Assembly (NCBI RefSeq): GCF_004138295.1
Contig: NZ_SCFM01000004.1
Coordinates: 372,001 to 436,000, forward strand
Length of the DNA: 64,000 bases
Direction of reading: 5' to 3'
DNA from: Ectobacillus funiculus
Lineage (GTDB): Bacteria > Bacillota > Bacilli > Bacillales > Bacillaceae_G
Numbering within the stretch: the first letter of the stretch is position 1; each line of letters begins with the position of its first letter. Made by a program: the position numbers and the translations under genes. Under the pieces are notes generated by a model. It made no database searches, was not told the origin of the DNA, and worked only from the letters and a program-made list of their open reading frames with translations. This document shows, piece by piece, positions 54,669 to 62,954 of the stretch.

Positions 54669-54717
54669 ATCAAGTAAAAAACTTAAAATATTATAAAATA
54701 TAAGTTTTTTACTTGAT
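54669..54717. promoter_or_regulatory. Large perfect dyad, putative operator of the DeoR-type regulator
   Basis: ATCAAGTAAAAAACTTA and its exact 17-bp complement are separated by 15 bp of AT-rich DNA. Each arm itself holds the smaller dyad AAGT-A5-ACTT. It lies 62-111 bp upstream of the regulator start codon. Confidence 0.7.
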
Positions 54718-54779
54718 TATTACTTAAAAAAAGCTTACTCTTAAGACAATGTTACCTATTGGAAAATAGAGGTGAATAC

Positions 54780-55556
54780 ATGTCCCAGAAAAAACGCATC
54801 GAACAGATTAAAGAATCGCTTCATACCCATAACGAAATTAGCCTTGAGGACATTATGGAGAAATTTCAGGTCTCACGTGATACCGCAAGAAGGGACTTAG
54901 TGAAACTTGAGGAAGATGGGGATATTGTAAGAGTAAAAAGAGGTGCTATTCTCTCCTCAAAACATTCTCACGTACCTCATTATCAGGAGAGAAATATCTC
55001 TCAAGAAAAAGAACATATTGCCCAAACAGCTTGTTCATTGATTCATGATGGAGATACTATCCTCTTCGATACCTCCACCACTGTAGAGCTTGCTGCCCGC
55101 TATATGAGAAGCAAGGATATAACAGCTATTACTAATTCCATCGATATTGTTACAAGCTTAAGCGATCGTCCCGACATTACCGTTTATATGGTCGGAGGAA
55201 AATTCAATCCCTATCATCGGAATTTTATTGGTTTGCACACCGTTGAAGAGCTAGCAAAATATCAAGCTCATACATTATTTATTGGAGCATGCGGCCTCGG
55301 AACAGGCGGTCTCACCGCCCCTGACGAAGGCGAAGCTTATGTAAAAAAAGGCATGATCCGGGCGTCCCAACGGGTAATAGTGCTTACTGAATCTACAAAA
55401 TTTCAAAAAACGTTTCTGCATAAGGTATGCGGACTAGAAGAGATTGATATTATCATAACGGATCGAGTTCCTCCTCCAGAAATAGAGCAGCAGCTGCACA
55501 ATTATAATATCGAATTAATTGTAACAAACAAAAACATGAGGAGTGATTACCAATGA
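54780..55556 (+). CDS. DeoR-family transcriptional regulator
   Basis: The 258-residue protein has an N-terminal DeoR winged helix (about 1-60: ISLEDIMEKFQVSRDTARRD and LEEDGDIVRVKRGAI) and a C-terminal sugar-phosphate-sensing domain (about 75-250: DGDTILFDTSTTVELAARYM, then NSIDIV, GGKFNPYHRNFIG, and the GEAYVKKGMIRAS region). DeoR proteins usually repress sugar or polyol genes until a phosphorylated sugar binds. The ATG at 54780 follows AGAGGTG; a TTG 21 bp upstream was rejected. It is the first gene of a three-gene unit, overlapping the oxidoreductase gene by ATGA. Confidence 0.9.
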   Translation: MSQKKRIEQIKESLHTHNEISLEDIMEKFQVSRDTARRDLVKLEEDGDIVRVKRGAILSSKHSHVPHYQERNISQEKEHIAQTACSLIHDGDTILFDTSTTVELAARYMRSKDITAITNSIDIVTSLSDRPDITVYMVGGKFNPYHRNFIGLHTVEELAKYQAHTLFIGACGLGTGGLTAPDEGEAYVKKGMIRASQRVIVLTESTKFQKTFLHKVCGLEEIDIIITDRVPPPEIEQQLHNYNIELIVTNKNMRSDYQ

Positions 55557-56599
55557 ATACAATGAGAGTCGGCTTAATCGGATACGGCTTCTCTGGAGAG
55601 ACCTTTCATGCCCCTCTTCTGCAAGCATTAACGGAATATGAGATCGTCAAAGTTATGTCCCGGAATCCCCAAAAGGTTGCGCAAACTTTAGGAGCTGTAC
55701 AGGTCGTTGCAACGATAGAAGATGTGCTAAAAGACGAGACTATCGAACTAGTTATCATTACAACACCAAATACGCTTCATTATGAAATGGCGAAACAAAG
55801 CTTACTAGCTGGGAAACATGTTGTCATTGAAAAACCAATGGTCATAGATCCCGAAGAAGCGGAAGAGCTGATTCAATTAGCAAACGAACAGCAGCTTATG
55901 TTAAGTGTATATCAGAACCGACGATGGGATAATGACTTCTTAACCATTAAACGTTTAATTGCAGAGGATACGCTCGGAAAGGTTAATACGTACGAGGCTC
56001 ACTTTGATCGCTTCCGCCCTCACGTACAAGATCGCTGGAGAGAGCAAGCAGTCAAAGGGGCTGGGATACTGTATGACTTAGGTTCCCACCTAATTGATCA
56101 AGCGCTGCACCTATTTGGCAAACCGCAATTTGTACTAGCTGACGTAGTTGCACAAAGGGACGGCGCAAAAACAGATGATTACTTCCACATCATTATGGGT
56201 TATGGCAAACTACGGGTTATTTTACACTGCGGTTCAATTGTCGCAGGCCAAGGACCAAAGTTTACATTACATGGCAGCAAAGGCAGCTTTATTAAATACG
56301 GAATTGACGGACAAGAAGATGCATTAAAAGCGGGGAAAATTCCAACAGCTGATGATTGGGGCGAGGACAATCCTGAATGTTATGGTACATTAATACTCCA
56401 CGAGGATGAGCAAGGGGTCGTAACCAAGGTGAAAACGCTGCCTGGTTCCTACACATCCTATTATAAACAAGTATTTGAACATATTCGTTACGGACAGCCT
56501 TGCCCAGTTCGTGCAGAAGAAGGTTTACAAACCATTCAAATGATTCATGCCGCACTTAAGAGCAGCGCCGAAAAACAAGCTGTCTTCATTGACAAGTAA
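55553..56599 (+). CDS. Gfo/Idh/MocA-family oxidoreductase
   Basis: The 348-residue NAD(P)-dependent dehydrogenase has a Rossmann motif VGLIGYGFSGETFHAP near residue 6, the family's conserved EKPM near 94, and the catalytic-site pattern DLGSHLIDQAL near 177. It is closest in wording to the YvaA/IolW/YdgJ subgroup of scyllo-inositol dehydrogenases, but the substrate is not certain. Coupled translation with the DeoR-type regulator suggests it acts on the sugar or polyol sensed by that regulator. Confidence 0.85.
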   Translation: MNTMRVGLIGYGFSGETFHAPLLQALTEYEIVKVMSRNPQKVAQTLGAVQVVATIEDVLKDETIELVIITTPNTLHYEMAKQSLLAGKHVVIEKPMVIDPEEAEELIQLANEQQLMLSVYQNRRWDNDFLTIKRLIAEDTLGKVNTYEAHFDRFRPHVQDRWREQAVKGAGILYDLGSHLIDQALHLFGKPQFVLADVVAQRDGAKTDDYFHIIMGYGKLRVILHCGSIVAGQGPKFTLHGSKGSFIKYGIDGQEDALKAGKIPTADDWGEDNPECYGTLILHEDEQGVVTKVKTLPGSYTSYYKQVFEHIRYGQPCPVRAEEGLQTIQMIHAALKSSAEKQAVFIDK

Positions 56600-56608
56600 G
56601 GAGAAAAA

Positions 56609-57094
56609 ATGGAGGTTCATTCAATCGAAAACAAATTAGCACTGATCCAAGCTCAAGAAAAAGAATTGCAGTTCACGACATTTACTAATGATACAGCTTT
56701 ACAGTTAGGGTTATTCATTATCGAATTAGCTAAAAAAGAAGGAAAGAGTATCGCAGTTGCTATTACAAGAGGAGGACAACAGCTTTTTTATCATGCGATG
56801 AACGGAACAAGCCCTGATCAAGAGCATTGGATCAAACGAAAATCTAGAGTTGTCGAAAGGCATTATCATAGCTCCTATTTCATGAGGCTTTATAATGAGT
56901 CTAAAAATCGCTCATACTTTGCAACGTATTCTGTTAATCCAGAGGAATATGCTGTTCATGGCGGATCCTTTCCACTGACGATTAAACATGTCGGGGTGAT
57001 TGGTACAATCACAGTGTCTGGGCTATCTCAGGAGGAAGATCACCAATTGATTGTGACTGGAATCCGAATGTTACTTGAGCAAGAAAATAAGTAA
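56609..57094 (+). CDS. UPF0303 / heme-degrading-domain-like protein
   Basis: The protein has 161 residues. The fold-family signatures LFIIELAKKEGKSIAVAITR near residue 37 and FSLGGSF-like VHGGSFPLTIKHVGVIGTIT near 115-135 are those of the UPF0303/GlcG-HbpS superfamily. Some relatives bind heme or corrinoids; others accompany polyol dehydrogenases, as here. The function is unknown. AAGGAGAAAAA precedes the ATG, 9 bp after the oxidoreductase stop. A strong terminator ends the operon. Confidence 0.8.
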   Translation: MEVHSIENKLALIQAQEKELQFTTFTNDTALQLGLFIIELAKKEGKSIAVAITRGGQQLFYHAMNGTSPDQEHWIKRKSRVVERHYHSSYFMRLYNESKNRSYFATYSVNPEEYAVHGGSFPLTIKHVGVIGTITVSGLSQEEDHQLIVTGIRMLLEQENK

Positions 57095-57103
57095 AAAAAG
57101 AGA

Positions 57104-57158
57104 AAGCTGTCTCCAAAAGATTGCTACACGTAATCTTTTGGAGACAGCTTCGTTTTTT
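57104..57158 (+). terminator. Strong terminator of the DeoR-type operon
   Basis: AAGCTGTCTCCAAAAGATT/AATCTTTTGGAGACAGCTT is a 19-bp perfect stem, followed by CGTTTTTT. Confidence 0.9.
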
Positions 57159-57222
57159 ACACTGTAAGAAAGCATAACTTTTCGGGATGATGTGTAGCTC
57201 TCAAGGCCCGCTTTTCTTACGA
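57159..57222 (-). repeat. Interspersed repeat family B, copy 3 (internally deleted)
   Basis: Read on the minus strand: TAAGAAAAGCGGGCCTTGAG, AGCTACACATCATCCCG, then AAGTTATGCTTTCTTACAG. Both family B ends are present, but the central palindrome is missing. Its first bases supply the plsC stop codon. Confidence 0.75.
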
Positions 57223-57933
57223 TAATTTAGATTGAATAATATTTTGTGTATAACGAGCAAGTTCTTTTAAATCCATATCGCGGTACTCTTCCTCATAAAT
57301 CGGCTCAGAAATCGTAAGTGTAACACGAGCAGGACGAATTCTATTCCCATTTCCCTCTAAAATATTATACGTTCCCTCAATCGTAACTGGTAAAATCGGA
57401 ACACCAGACTTTGTTGCAAGATGAAAGCTGCCTGTTTTAAACTCTCCCATTTCACCACTTTTGCTGCGAGTACCCTCTGGAAACACAACAAGTGAATGAC
57501 CTGCTTTTAAAGTCTCGATACCATCTTTAATTGCCTGCAGTGATTGACGTCGATCGCTTCGATCCATAAATACACTATTCATGAGTTCCATCCAGTGTGC
57601 TGCAATCGGAATCTTCTTCATTTCTACCTTCGAAATAAAGCCGATTGGCTTGGTTAAATATCCCATTAATACAGGGATATCAAAGTTGCTTTGGTGATTG
57701 GCAACCACAAGAACAGCTCGGTCTTGCGGTATATGCTCTAAGCCTTTTACTTCCACTTTAGAACCAGTGACACGCACCATCCGCTTACCAAACCAGTCAG
57801 GCGTTTTATGTACAAGCCGATCCTTTTCTTCAGGCGGAATCGTTTCTGCCAGCTTTTGCATGGGAAGTAATCTTGGCGCGGTCCGAAGAACAAGAATGAA
57901 AATATATACAGCAGAAAAAATAGTACGAATCAT
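57217..57933 (-). CDS. plsC: 1-acyl-sn-glycerol-3-phosphate acyltransferase
   Basis: The 238-residue membrane-bound enzyme of phosphatidic acid synthesis has an N-terminal hydrophobic helix (FSAVYIFILVLR). The acyltransferase motifs are I NHQSNFD near residue 86, then FMDRSDRRQS and FPEGTRSKSG near 158, and the later VPILPVTIEG. ATG at 57933 follows GATGGGGG; the longer frame was rejected. The stop TAA coincides with the end of repeat B3, so the natural C-terminus may have been altered by the insertion. Confidence 0.92.
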   Translation of the reverse strand: MIRTIFSAVYIFILVLRTAPRLLPMQKLAETIPPEEKDRLVHKTPDWFGKRMVRVTGSKVEVKGLEHIPQDRAVLVVANHQSNFDIPVLMGYLTKPIGFISKVEMKKIPIAAHWMELMNSVFMDRSDRRQSLQAIKDGIETLKAGHSLVVFPEGTRSKSGEMGEFKTGSFHLATKSGVPILPVTIEGTYNILEGNGNRIRPARVTLTISEPIYEEEYRDMDLKELARYTQNIIQSKLS

Positions 57934-58038
57934 AAAAGACCCCCATCTAAAATACATTCGTATCCATTATACAGGACGAGCAGAAGAAAAAGAAGAAGAG
58001 AAACAGAAAATGAGAGAAGAGAGAAGGTAAAAACGGTT

Positions 58039-58174
58039 TAAAGAAAACTCGCCGATTGGCGAGCCCTGCCTTTGGGCGAGGACAGAGGCGTAGCCCTACT
58101 TATACTGTATTCCTAAAATTTCTCACTACGTCGAATTGTCTTCCAGCTAGAAATTTATACTTTCTTAAAGTGTA
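58039..58174 (+). repeat. Interspersed repeat family A, copy 10
   Basis: Near-consensus copy: AAAGAAAACTCGCCGATTGG at the left, AGAAATTTATACTTTCTTA at the right. It occupies the middle of the 364-bp gap between plsC and dfrA. A GAGGTC/GACCTC hairpin at 58247-58272 is the only other structure. Confidence 0.92.
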
Positions 58175-58297
58175 AAGAAAAAAATGTCTTTCCTGCAGGT
58201 TTTTGCTTAGTCTTTTTCACGGAAACTAGAGCACTTCTGCATAGATAGAGGTCCACCTTATGAGCAGACCTCCACCAAATCACATTGCTCCCAGCCA

Positions 58298-58780
58298 TTA
58301 TTGCCTTTCATACACAACAAAGCGGTAGTGATAAGGATTTTTTTCATCTGTTATTCCTGGTTCCTCCGAAATAATTCTCCACTCATTATCATTTATATTT
58401 GGAAAATAGGTGTCTCCTTCAAATTCCTCATCAATATATGTAACATATAGCCGGTCCATCATCGGCAGCACCTCTTTGAAAATTTCTGCCCCCCCAATGA
58501 CAAATACTTCTTCAATACCATCGCCCACTTTATAGATGTCCTCAATAGAAGACAACACCTCACAGCCTGGCTGCTTATATTGCTCATTTCTTGTCACGAT
58601 GATGTTTCTTCTTCCTGGAAGCGGCTTTCCTATCGCTTCAAATGTCTTTCGCCCCATGATAATTGGATGCCCCATTGTTACCTTTTTAAAATACGCCAAA
58701 TCTGCAGGAAGCCGCCAAGGTAAATCATTATCTTTACCGATTAATCTATTTTTGTCCATTGCGACAAGACCGGAAAGCAT
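58298..58780 (-). CDS. dfrA: Dihydrofolate reductase
   Basis: The 160-residue enzyme reduces dihydrofolate with NADPH. It shows the N-terminal SGLVAMDKNRLIGKDNDLPW, the catalytic aspartate in LPADLAYFK near residue 27, MGRKTFEAIG, VTRNEQY and the nucleotide-binding VFVIGGAEIF near 95. AAGGGAGGAAATTTAG precedes the ATG. It reads as the ordinary housekeeping Bacillus enzyme. No thymidylate synthase gene is adjacent, unlike the common thyA-dfrA arrangement. A second, different reductase gene lies 396 bp away on the other strand. Confidence 0.95.
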   Translation of the reverse strand: MLSGLVAMDKNRLIGKDNDLPWRLPADLAYFKKVTMGHPIIMGRKTFEAIGKPLPGRRNIIVTRNEQYKQPGCEVLSSIEDIYKVGDGIEEVFVIGGAEIFKEVLPMMDRLYVTYIDEEFEGDTYFPNINDNEWRIISEEPGITDEKNPYHYRFVVYERQ

Positions 58781-59176
58781 ACTAAATTTCCTCCCTTAAA
58801 TATAAGTTTTAAAGTATGTAAAGCAGAATCAAAGAATTAACATTTCTAACCATAAAGAGCACTTTTACTCTTTCCAATAAAATCAACTCATGTTTCTTGT
58901 TACACATATTAACACCATCTAATATTATTCTCCAGACAGTACAATTTAATTAAATTAAGTCATTCTATTTACTGGCCATATTCCCCCAAATCCAAGCCTC
59001 CGAACGATTAACATTCCCTTATTAATACGTATACCATTTTAGTAGCATGTGATAAGATACAGGGAGCATCTTCAACGTATATTCAATAGATTTTCTAAGA
59101 ATCATTGGATAAAAATACAATCAACAAATCCCACTACAACGAATACAGCTTATAATCTAGAAAGGGGCCATGACAT
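58781..59176. other. Divergent intergenic region between two dihydrofolate reductase genes
   Basis: AT-rich, without ORFs, repeats or terminators. TATAAT at 59151-59156 is too close to the second gene's ribosome binding site to be its obvious -10. Confidence 0.4.
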
Positions 59177-59671
59177 ATGTTTTCATTAATTGTTGCAATG
59201 GATCAAAATGGAGTTATAGGAAAAGACAATAATTTACCTTGGCATTTGCCTAACGATTTAAAACGAGTTAAGGAATTAACAACTAATAATGTTATTATTC
59301 TAGGCAGAAAAAACTTTGAATCTATCGGAAAGCCTTTACCTAACCGTTTAAACGTAGTATTAACGAGAGATAAGAATTTACAGATAGATGGTTGCCAAGT
59401 AAACCACTCTTTGGAAGAAGTAATTTCAGAATTCAAAGATGATCCTAGGGAGATTTTTATATTTGGTGGAACAGAAATTTATCAACTGTTTCTTCCTTAC
59501 GTTCATAAAATGTACATAACACAAATTCACTATACATTTGACGGAGATACGTATTTCCCCTCTTTCAACAAAGCAGAGTGGACGACCGTTTCTGAAAAGG
59601 AAGGACAGGTAGATGAAAGAAATATCTACCCACATACCTTTTATGTGCTTCATCGAAATTCATTGAATTAA
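59177..59671 (+). CDS. Second dihydrofolate reductase, DfrG/DfrK-like
   Basis: This 164-residue enzyme keeps all reductase motifs: SLIVAMDQNGVIGKDNNLPW, the catalytic aspartate in LPNDLKR, LGRKNFESIGKPLP, VLTRDK and IFIFGGTEIYQLF. It differs strongly from the dfrA product next to it. The wording LGRKNFESIG, then IFIFGG-EIY and YVHKMYITQIHYTFDGDTYFP recalls the trimethoprim-insensitive DfrG/DfrD/DfrK type of Gram-positive bacteria. Whether it gives resistance cannot be told from sequence alone. AAAGGGG precedes the ATG and a terminator follows; no mobile element is visible beside it. Confidence 0.88.
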   Translation: MFSLIVAMDQNGVIGKDNNLPWHLPNDLKRVKELTTNNVIILGRKNFESIGKPLPNRLNVVLTRDKNLQIDGCQVNHSLEEVISEFKDDPREIFIFGGTEIYQLFLPYVHKMYITQIHYTFDGDTYFPSFNKAEWTTVSEKEGQVDERNIYPHTFYVLHRNSLN

Positions 59672-59702
59672 CAGCTGAAGACGATTCTTTAGCTGTTTTT
59701 TA
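59670..59702 (+). terminator. Terminator of the second reductase gene
   Basis: AACAGCTGAAG/CTTTAGCTGTT stem (one G-T) followed by TTTTAT. Confidence 0.78.
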
Positions 59703-59853
59703 TATCTCAGCACTAAACAATCGCTCAACCGTACATATATAAAAATTAACAAATAGGTATATATCTCTTTTCTACAAAAATAGTTTACATATTTCCTCTT
59801 ATTAGTTTCTAACTTTACTCAGTCAGGCATTTGAATTGTTAAATTACAAAAAG

Positions 59854-59895
59854 AAAAACGATGTAGTGTTCACTAAAGTGTCTTCCATCGTTTCC
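59854..59895 (-). terminator. Terminator of the MATE gene
   Basis: AAACGATG/CATCGTTT stem with TTTTCTTTTT on the minus strand. Confidence 0.65.
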
Positions 59896-59913
59896 TTTTG
59901 TTAAATAGGTAGC

Positions 59914-61284
59914 TCATTGAGTTAACCTCGCACTAGAACTAGAACCTATAAACCTCATATTTACCCATACCCTTGAACGCCATCTCCACAGCATGAGGAT
60001 TCCTCGTAACCACTCGTCTACAATGAAAGCAATCCAAATTCCACTAAGCCCCATATTGAAATGAATTGTTAATAGATAAGCGAGTGGTACTGCCACCCCC
60101 CACATTGAAAGAATTCCCATATAAACAGGGAATTTAACATCTCCTGCAGCACGCAGCGCGTTAATCACAACGAGATTGAATGAACGTCCCGGTTCTAAAA
60201 TAATGGTTAATGAAATTAGAGTGCTCCCTAAACTAATGATTTCTGGACTTTTAGTAAAGATGCCAAGCAATTCTCTTGAAAATACAGAAAATATGATGGC
60301 CATGACGGTTGAGACAATCATAGCACTTCGTAAGCTTTTTAAACAGCGAGCATATGCTTTCTCCTGTTTACCTGCACCGACAAGATAACCGATTAAAATT
60401 TGCGTACCTTGTCCGATTGCAACTCCAAACAAAAGCAGAAACATCATTAAATTTTGAGTATACACTTTTGTTGTAATTGCTGTTGTACCTAAAGTTGTAA
60501 CAAAAACAGTAATCATCATTTGTGATGTGTTGTAAGCAATATGCTCTCCAGCCGTAGGAACACCAATTTTAAGTAGTTTTGATGTATGTTCCTTAGTCAA
60601 TGTACGTATTTGTTTGAATGGAAGCCCTTGAGGAATTCGCTTTATTAATAATATAAAAATGATGATGAGACCTACTAAACGACTCACAACAGTAGAAATT
60701 GCAGCACCTTTTACACCCAATTCAGGAAATCCCATGATGCCGAATATCAATAGATAGTTTCCGATTATATGCAATACGTTAATACCAATTGTTACATACA
60801 TGGCATCCTTGGTAAAACTATAGCTTTTTAGGCTTGCTCCAATCGTCATCAACAAAGCCTGCATAAAAGAAAAACCGCCAACAATCTGCAAGTATACTAA
60901 AGCATTATCCATCAATTCAGATGGAAGCTTCATTGCTTTTAAGAACAATTCGCCAAATAGCAATAAAGCTCCACTTAGGATCACACTAAAGATAAAATTA
61001 ACCCCAATTGAGACCATAACAATTTCAGCTGCTGTTTTATTTTGCTTTCCCCCTAAATGTCGCGCGACGATAATAGCTGTTCCCGTCGCAACAAAACCAA
61101 ACATAACAATGACAAGCTGGAGAATCTGATTTGACACACCAACAGCCGCTACGGCGTTATCATTATATTGGCTTAGCATGAGTGTATCTGCACTTCCCAT
61201 TACCATGTGCAAAAGGAGTTCGATGAAAATTGGCCAAGTAAGAGCGAATAAAGTCAATTTTTTTTCATCTTTCGATTGTCCCAT
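59914..61284 (-). CDS. MATE-family multidrug/sodium antiporter
   Basis: The 456-residue membrane protein has twelve hydrophobic segments and MATE-family wording: LTWPIFIELLLHMVMGSADT near residue 15, ATGTAIIVARHLGGKQ near 67, GVKGAAISTVVSR near 190, and the second repeat GVPTAGEHIAYNTSQMM near 245. Close relatives are the Bacillus YpnP/YoeA pumps. The substrate is unknown. The ATG follows AAGGGAAAGG with 8-base spacing. That ribosome binding site lies within a truncated pyruvate kinase start, whose frame runs on into this gene. Confidence 0.9.
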   Translation of the reverse strand: MGQSKDEKKLTLFALTWPIFIELLLHMVMGSADTLMLSQYNDNAVAAVGVSNQILQLVIVMFGFVATGTAIIVARHLGGKQNKTAAEIVMVSIGVNFIFSVILSGALLLFGELFLKAMKLPSELMDNALVYLQIVGGFSFMQALLMTIGASLKSYSFTKDAMYVTIGINVLHIIGNYLLIFGIMGFPELGVKGAAISTVVSRLVGLIIIFILLIKRIPQGLPFKQIRTLTKEHTSKLLKIGVPTAGEHIAYNTSQMMITVFVTTLGTTAITTKVYTQNLMMFLLLFGVAIGQGTQILIGYLVGAGKQEKAYARCLKSLRSAMIVSTVMAIIFSVFSRELLGIFTKSPEIISLGSTLISLTIILEPGRSFNLVVINALRAAGDVKFPVYMGILSMWGVAVPLAYLLTIHFNMGLSGIWIAFIVDEWLRGILMLWRWRSRVWVNMRFIGSSSSARLTQ

Positions 61285-61370
61285 GATTTAAACCTTTCCC
61301 TTAATTGGATTAATTTCTCAATACTTTCACTTGCTGGACCAATCGTACATACAATTTTTGTTTTACGCAT
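61254..61370 (-). pseudogene. 5' fragment of a pyruvate kinase gene, overlapping the MATE start
   Basis: GGAGGTATGTT precedes an ATG whose first 23 codons encode the pyruvate kinase N-terminus: MRKTKIVCTIGPASES, then IEKLIQL. After that the similarity stops (expected: EAGMNVARLNFSHG) and the frame continues RERFKSWDNRK to a TGA at 61254-61256, inside the MATE gene. It is therefore the start of a pyk gene, deleted after codon 23 and joined to the MATE gene. It may still be translated as a 38-residue upstream peptide. Confidence 0.8.
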
Positions 61371-61436
61371 AACATACCTCCGCTTATTTCTAGGAACGTT
61401 CCTACTGCTATGACAATGTTCTATACATGTAACTGC

Positions 61437-62438
61437 TTATAAGTTCAATACTTGTAACTCGTTCATCAGTTTTTCCTTCGCTAGCCAGGCACCACCAACT
61501 ATACCCGCATCATTGCCTAATGTTGCGATAACTAACTCCGCTCCCTGGGCTACTCTTGGAAAAGCGAATTGAGAAAATTGTTCTTTCAAAGGTGTCAGTA
61601 ACGCGTGACCAGCTTTCGAAACACCACCGCCAATTACAATTTTTTCGGGATTCAAACCATTCGCTAAATTTGCTATAGCTACTCCTAAATAAAATGTAAC
61701 TTGATCAATGACTTGTTTCGCTATTTCATCTCCTTCCTTTACTGCATCAAAAACTAGTTTAGATGTTACTGTTTGATGTGTATCGTAGTGATCTCTTAAT
61801 TTACTAATCCTATTAGCAGAAGCTAGTTCCTCTAATGCTAGACGGGTAATTCCGGTTGCTGATGCTACTGTTTCTAAGCATCCCGTTTTTCCGCAATTAC
61901 AAGGTGAGCCGTCTTTAGGAACAGATGTAATATGGCCGATTTCACCACCTGCTCCATTTGCACCGCGCACAATCTCACCGTTGACGATAATCCCGCCACC
62001 AACACCAGTTCCTAGTGTTACACATATTAAGTTTTTTGCGCCTTTGCCGGCACCTTTCCACATTTCCCCGATTGCTGCAATATTTGCATCATTGTCTACC
62101 ACAACAGGTAAAGACGTTTCCCGCTCAAGGATGTTTTGTAACGGGAAGTTCTCCCACCCCAAGTTAATTGCAATCTCAATAGAACCATCTTGTTCGTTAA
62201 CGGGGCCCGGCGCTCCGATACCAATACCAATCAACTTACTTTTTGTTTGATTTAATTCATTCAACTTTTTATCAATTGATCTTGCAATATCTATGGGAAT
62301 GTAGCGACCGCTTTTTCTTTTATCCGTGTCTATTTCCCAACTGTAAATAATATCACCCATCAAGTTGATAAACGCCATTTTAATCGAGGTTCCGCCTACA
62401 TCAACACCTACTAACCATCTGTCGCCCATCATCATCAT
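61437..62438 (-). CDS. glk: ROK-family glucokinase
   Basis: The 333-residue enzyme phosphorylates glucose with ATP. The ATP-binding VGVDVGGTSIKMA near residue 10, the catalytic region VVDNDANIAAIGEMWKGAGK with the aspartate near 117, and the ROK zinc motif GHITSVPKDGSPCNCGKTGC near 170-190 are all present. Four ATG codons in a row follow AGGAGAAGG; the second or third is best spaced, so the N-terminus may be one or two residues shorter. It lies between crh and the pyruvate kinase fragment, on one strand with the alpha-glycosidase. Confidence 0.93.
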   Translation of the reverse strand: MMMMGDRWLVGVDVGGTSIKMAFINLMGDIIYSWEIDTDKRKSGRYIPIDIARSIDKKLNELNQTKSKLIGIGIGAPGPVNEQDGSIEIAINLGWENFPLQNILERETSLPVVVDNDANIAAIGEMWKGAGKGAKNLICVTLGTGVGGGIIVNGEIVRGANGAGGEIGHITSVPKDGSPCNCGKTGCLETVASATGITRLALEELASANRISKLRDHYDTHQTVTSKLVFDAVKEGDEIAKQVIDQVTFYLGVAIANLANGLNPEKIVIGGGVSKAGHALLTPLKEQFSQFAFPRVAQGAELVIATLGNDAGIVGGAWLAKEKLMNELQVLNL

Positions 62439-62590
62439 CCTTCTCCTACCATAAATTTGTAAGTATCTTCAATACTTGCTAACTTACATTCCTACTCTAT
62501 CTATAAAAAGGTAAACATATATTCTTCACTCGCTTACTGTAGCTACACCTTATCCACTGTAATTTATTTCATACCAGAATCTTAAAAATA

Positions 62591-62848
62591 TCATTCCTTG
62601 TTCAAAAGGACAGTTTCTAGGGCTATAACAGCCTGGTGTTCATCACTTCCGTCTGCAATGAGTGTAATTTCTTCCCCCTTTCTAATTGCGAGGGCCATAA
62701 TCCCCATAATACTTTTAGCAGCTACCGATCCTCCGTTCTTAATAAGGTTGATCTCACTGCTGAAGGAGGATGCTTTTTGCACGAACTCAGTAGCATTTCG
62801 GGCTTGAAGTCCATGTTGAAGACCAATGACAATCTTTTTTTCTATCAT
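62591..62848 (-). CDS. Crh-like HPr paralogue
   Basis: The 85-residue protein has the HPr fold, but the phosphocarrier histidine is replaced: HGLQARNAT has Gln15, as in B. subtilis Crh (TGLQARPA). Ser46, the HPr-kinase site, is kept in AAKSIMGIM. Such a protein cannot carry PTS phosphate but can bind CcpA when Ser46 is phosphorylated. Crh is normally encoded in the yvcJKL-crh locus; here it stands in front of glk and behind a GH13 glycosidase. AAGGGTG precedes the ATG by 9 bases. Confidence 0.85.
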   Translation of the reverse strand: MIEKKIVIGLQHGLQARNATEFVQKASSFSSEINLIKNGGSVAAKSIMGIMALAIRKGEEITLIADGSDEHQAVIALETVLLNKE

Positions 62849-62954
62849 TAATAATCACCCTTATTTTTTGTTCTTTTCTTTCTGATTCTCTCTGATCTTT
62901 ATTAGGTTTCTTGTACTAGAACCGAAAACAAGGCTCTGGTAAGTTTTTTCATCA

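Noticed and set aside
58781-59176. Mobile element carrying the second dihydrofolate reductase
   Set aside because: No transposase, inverted repeats or target duplication could be seen around the gene.
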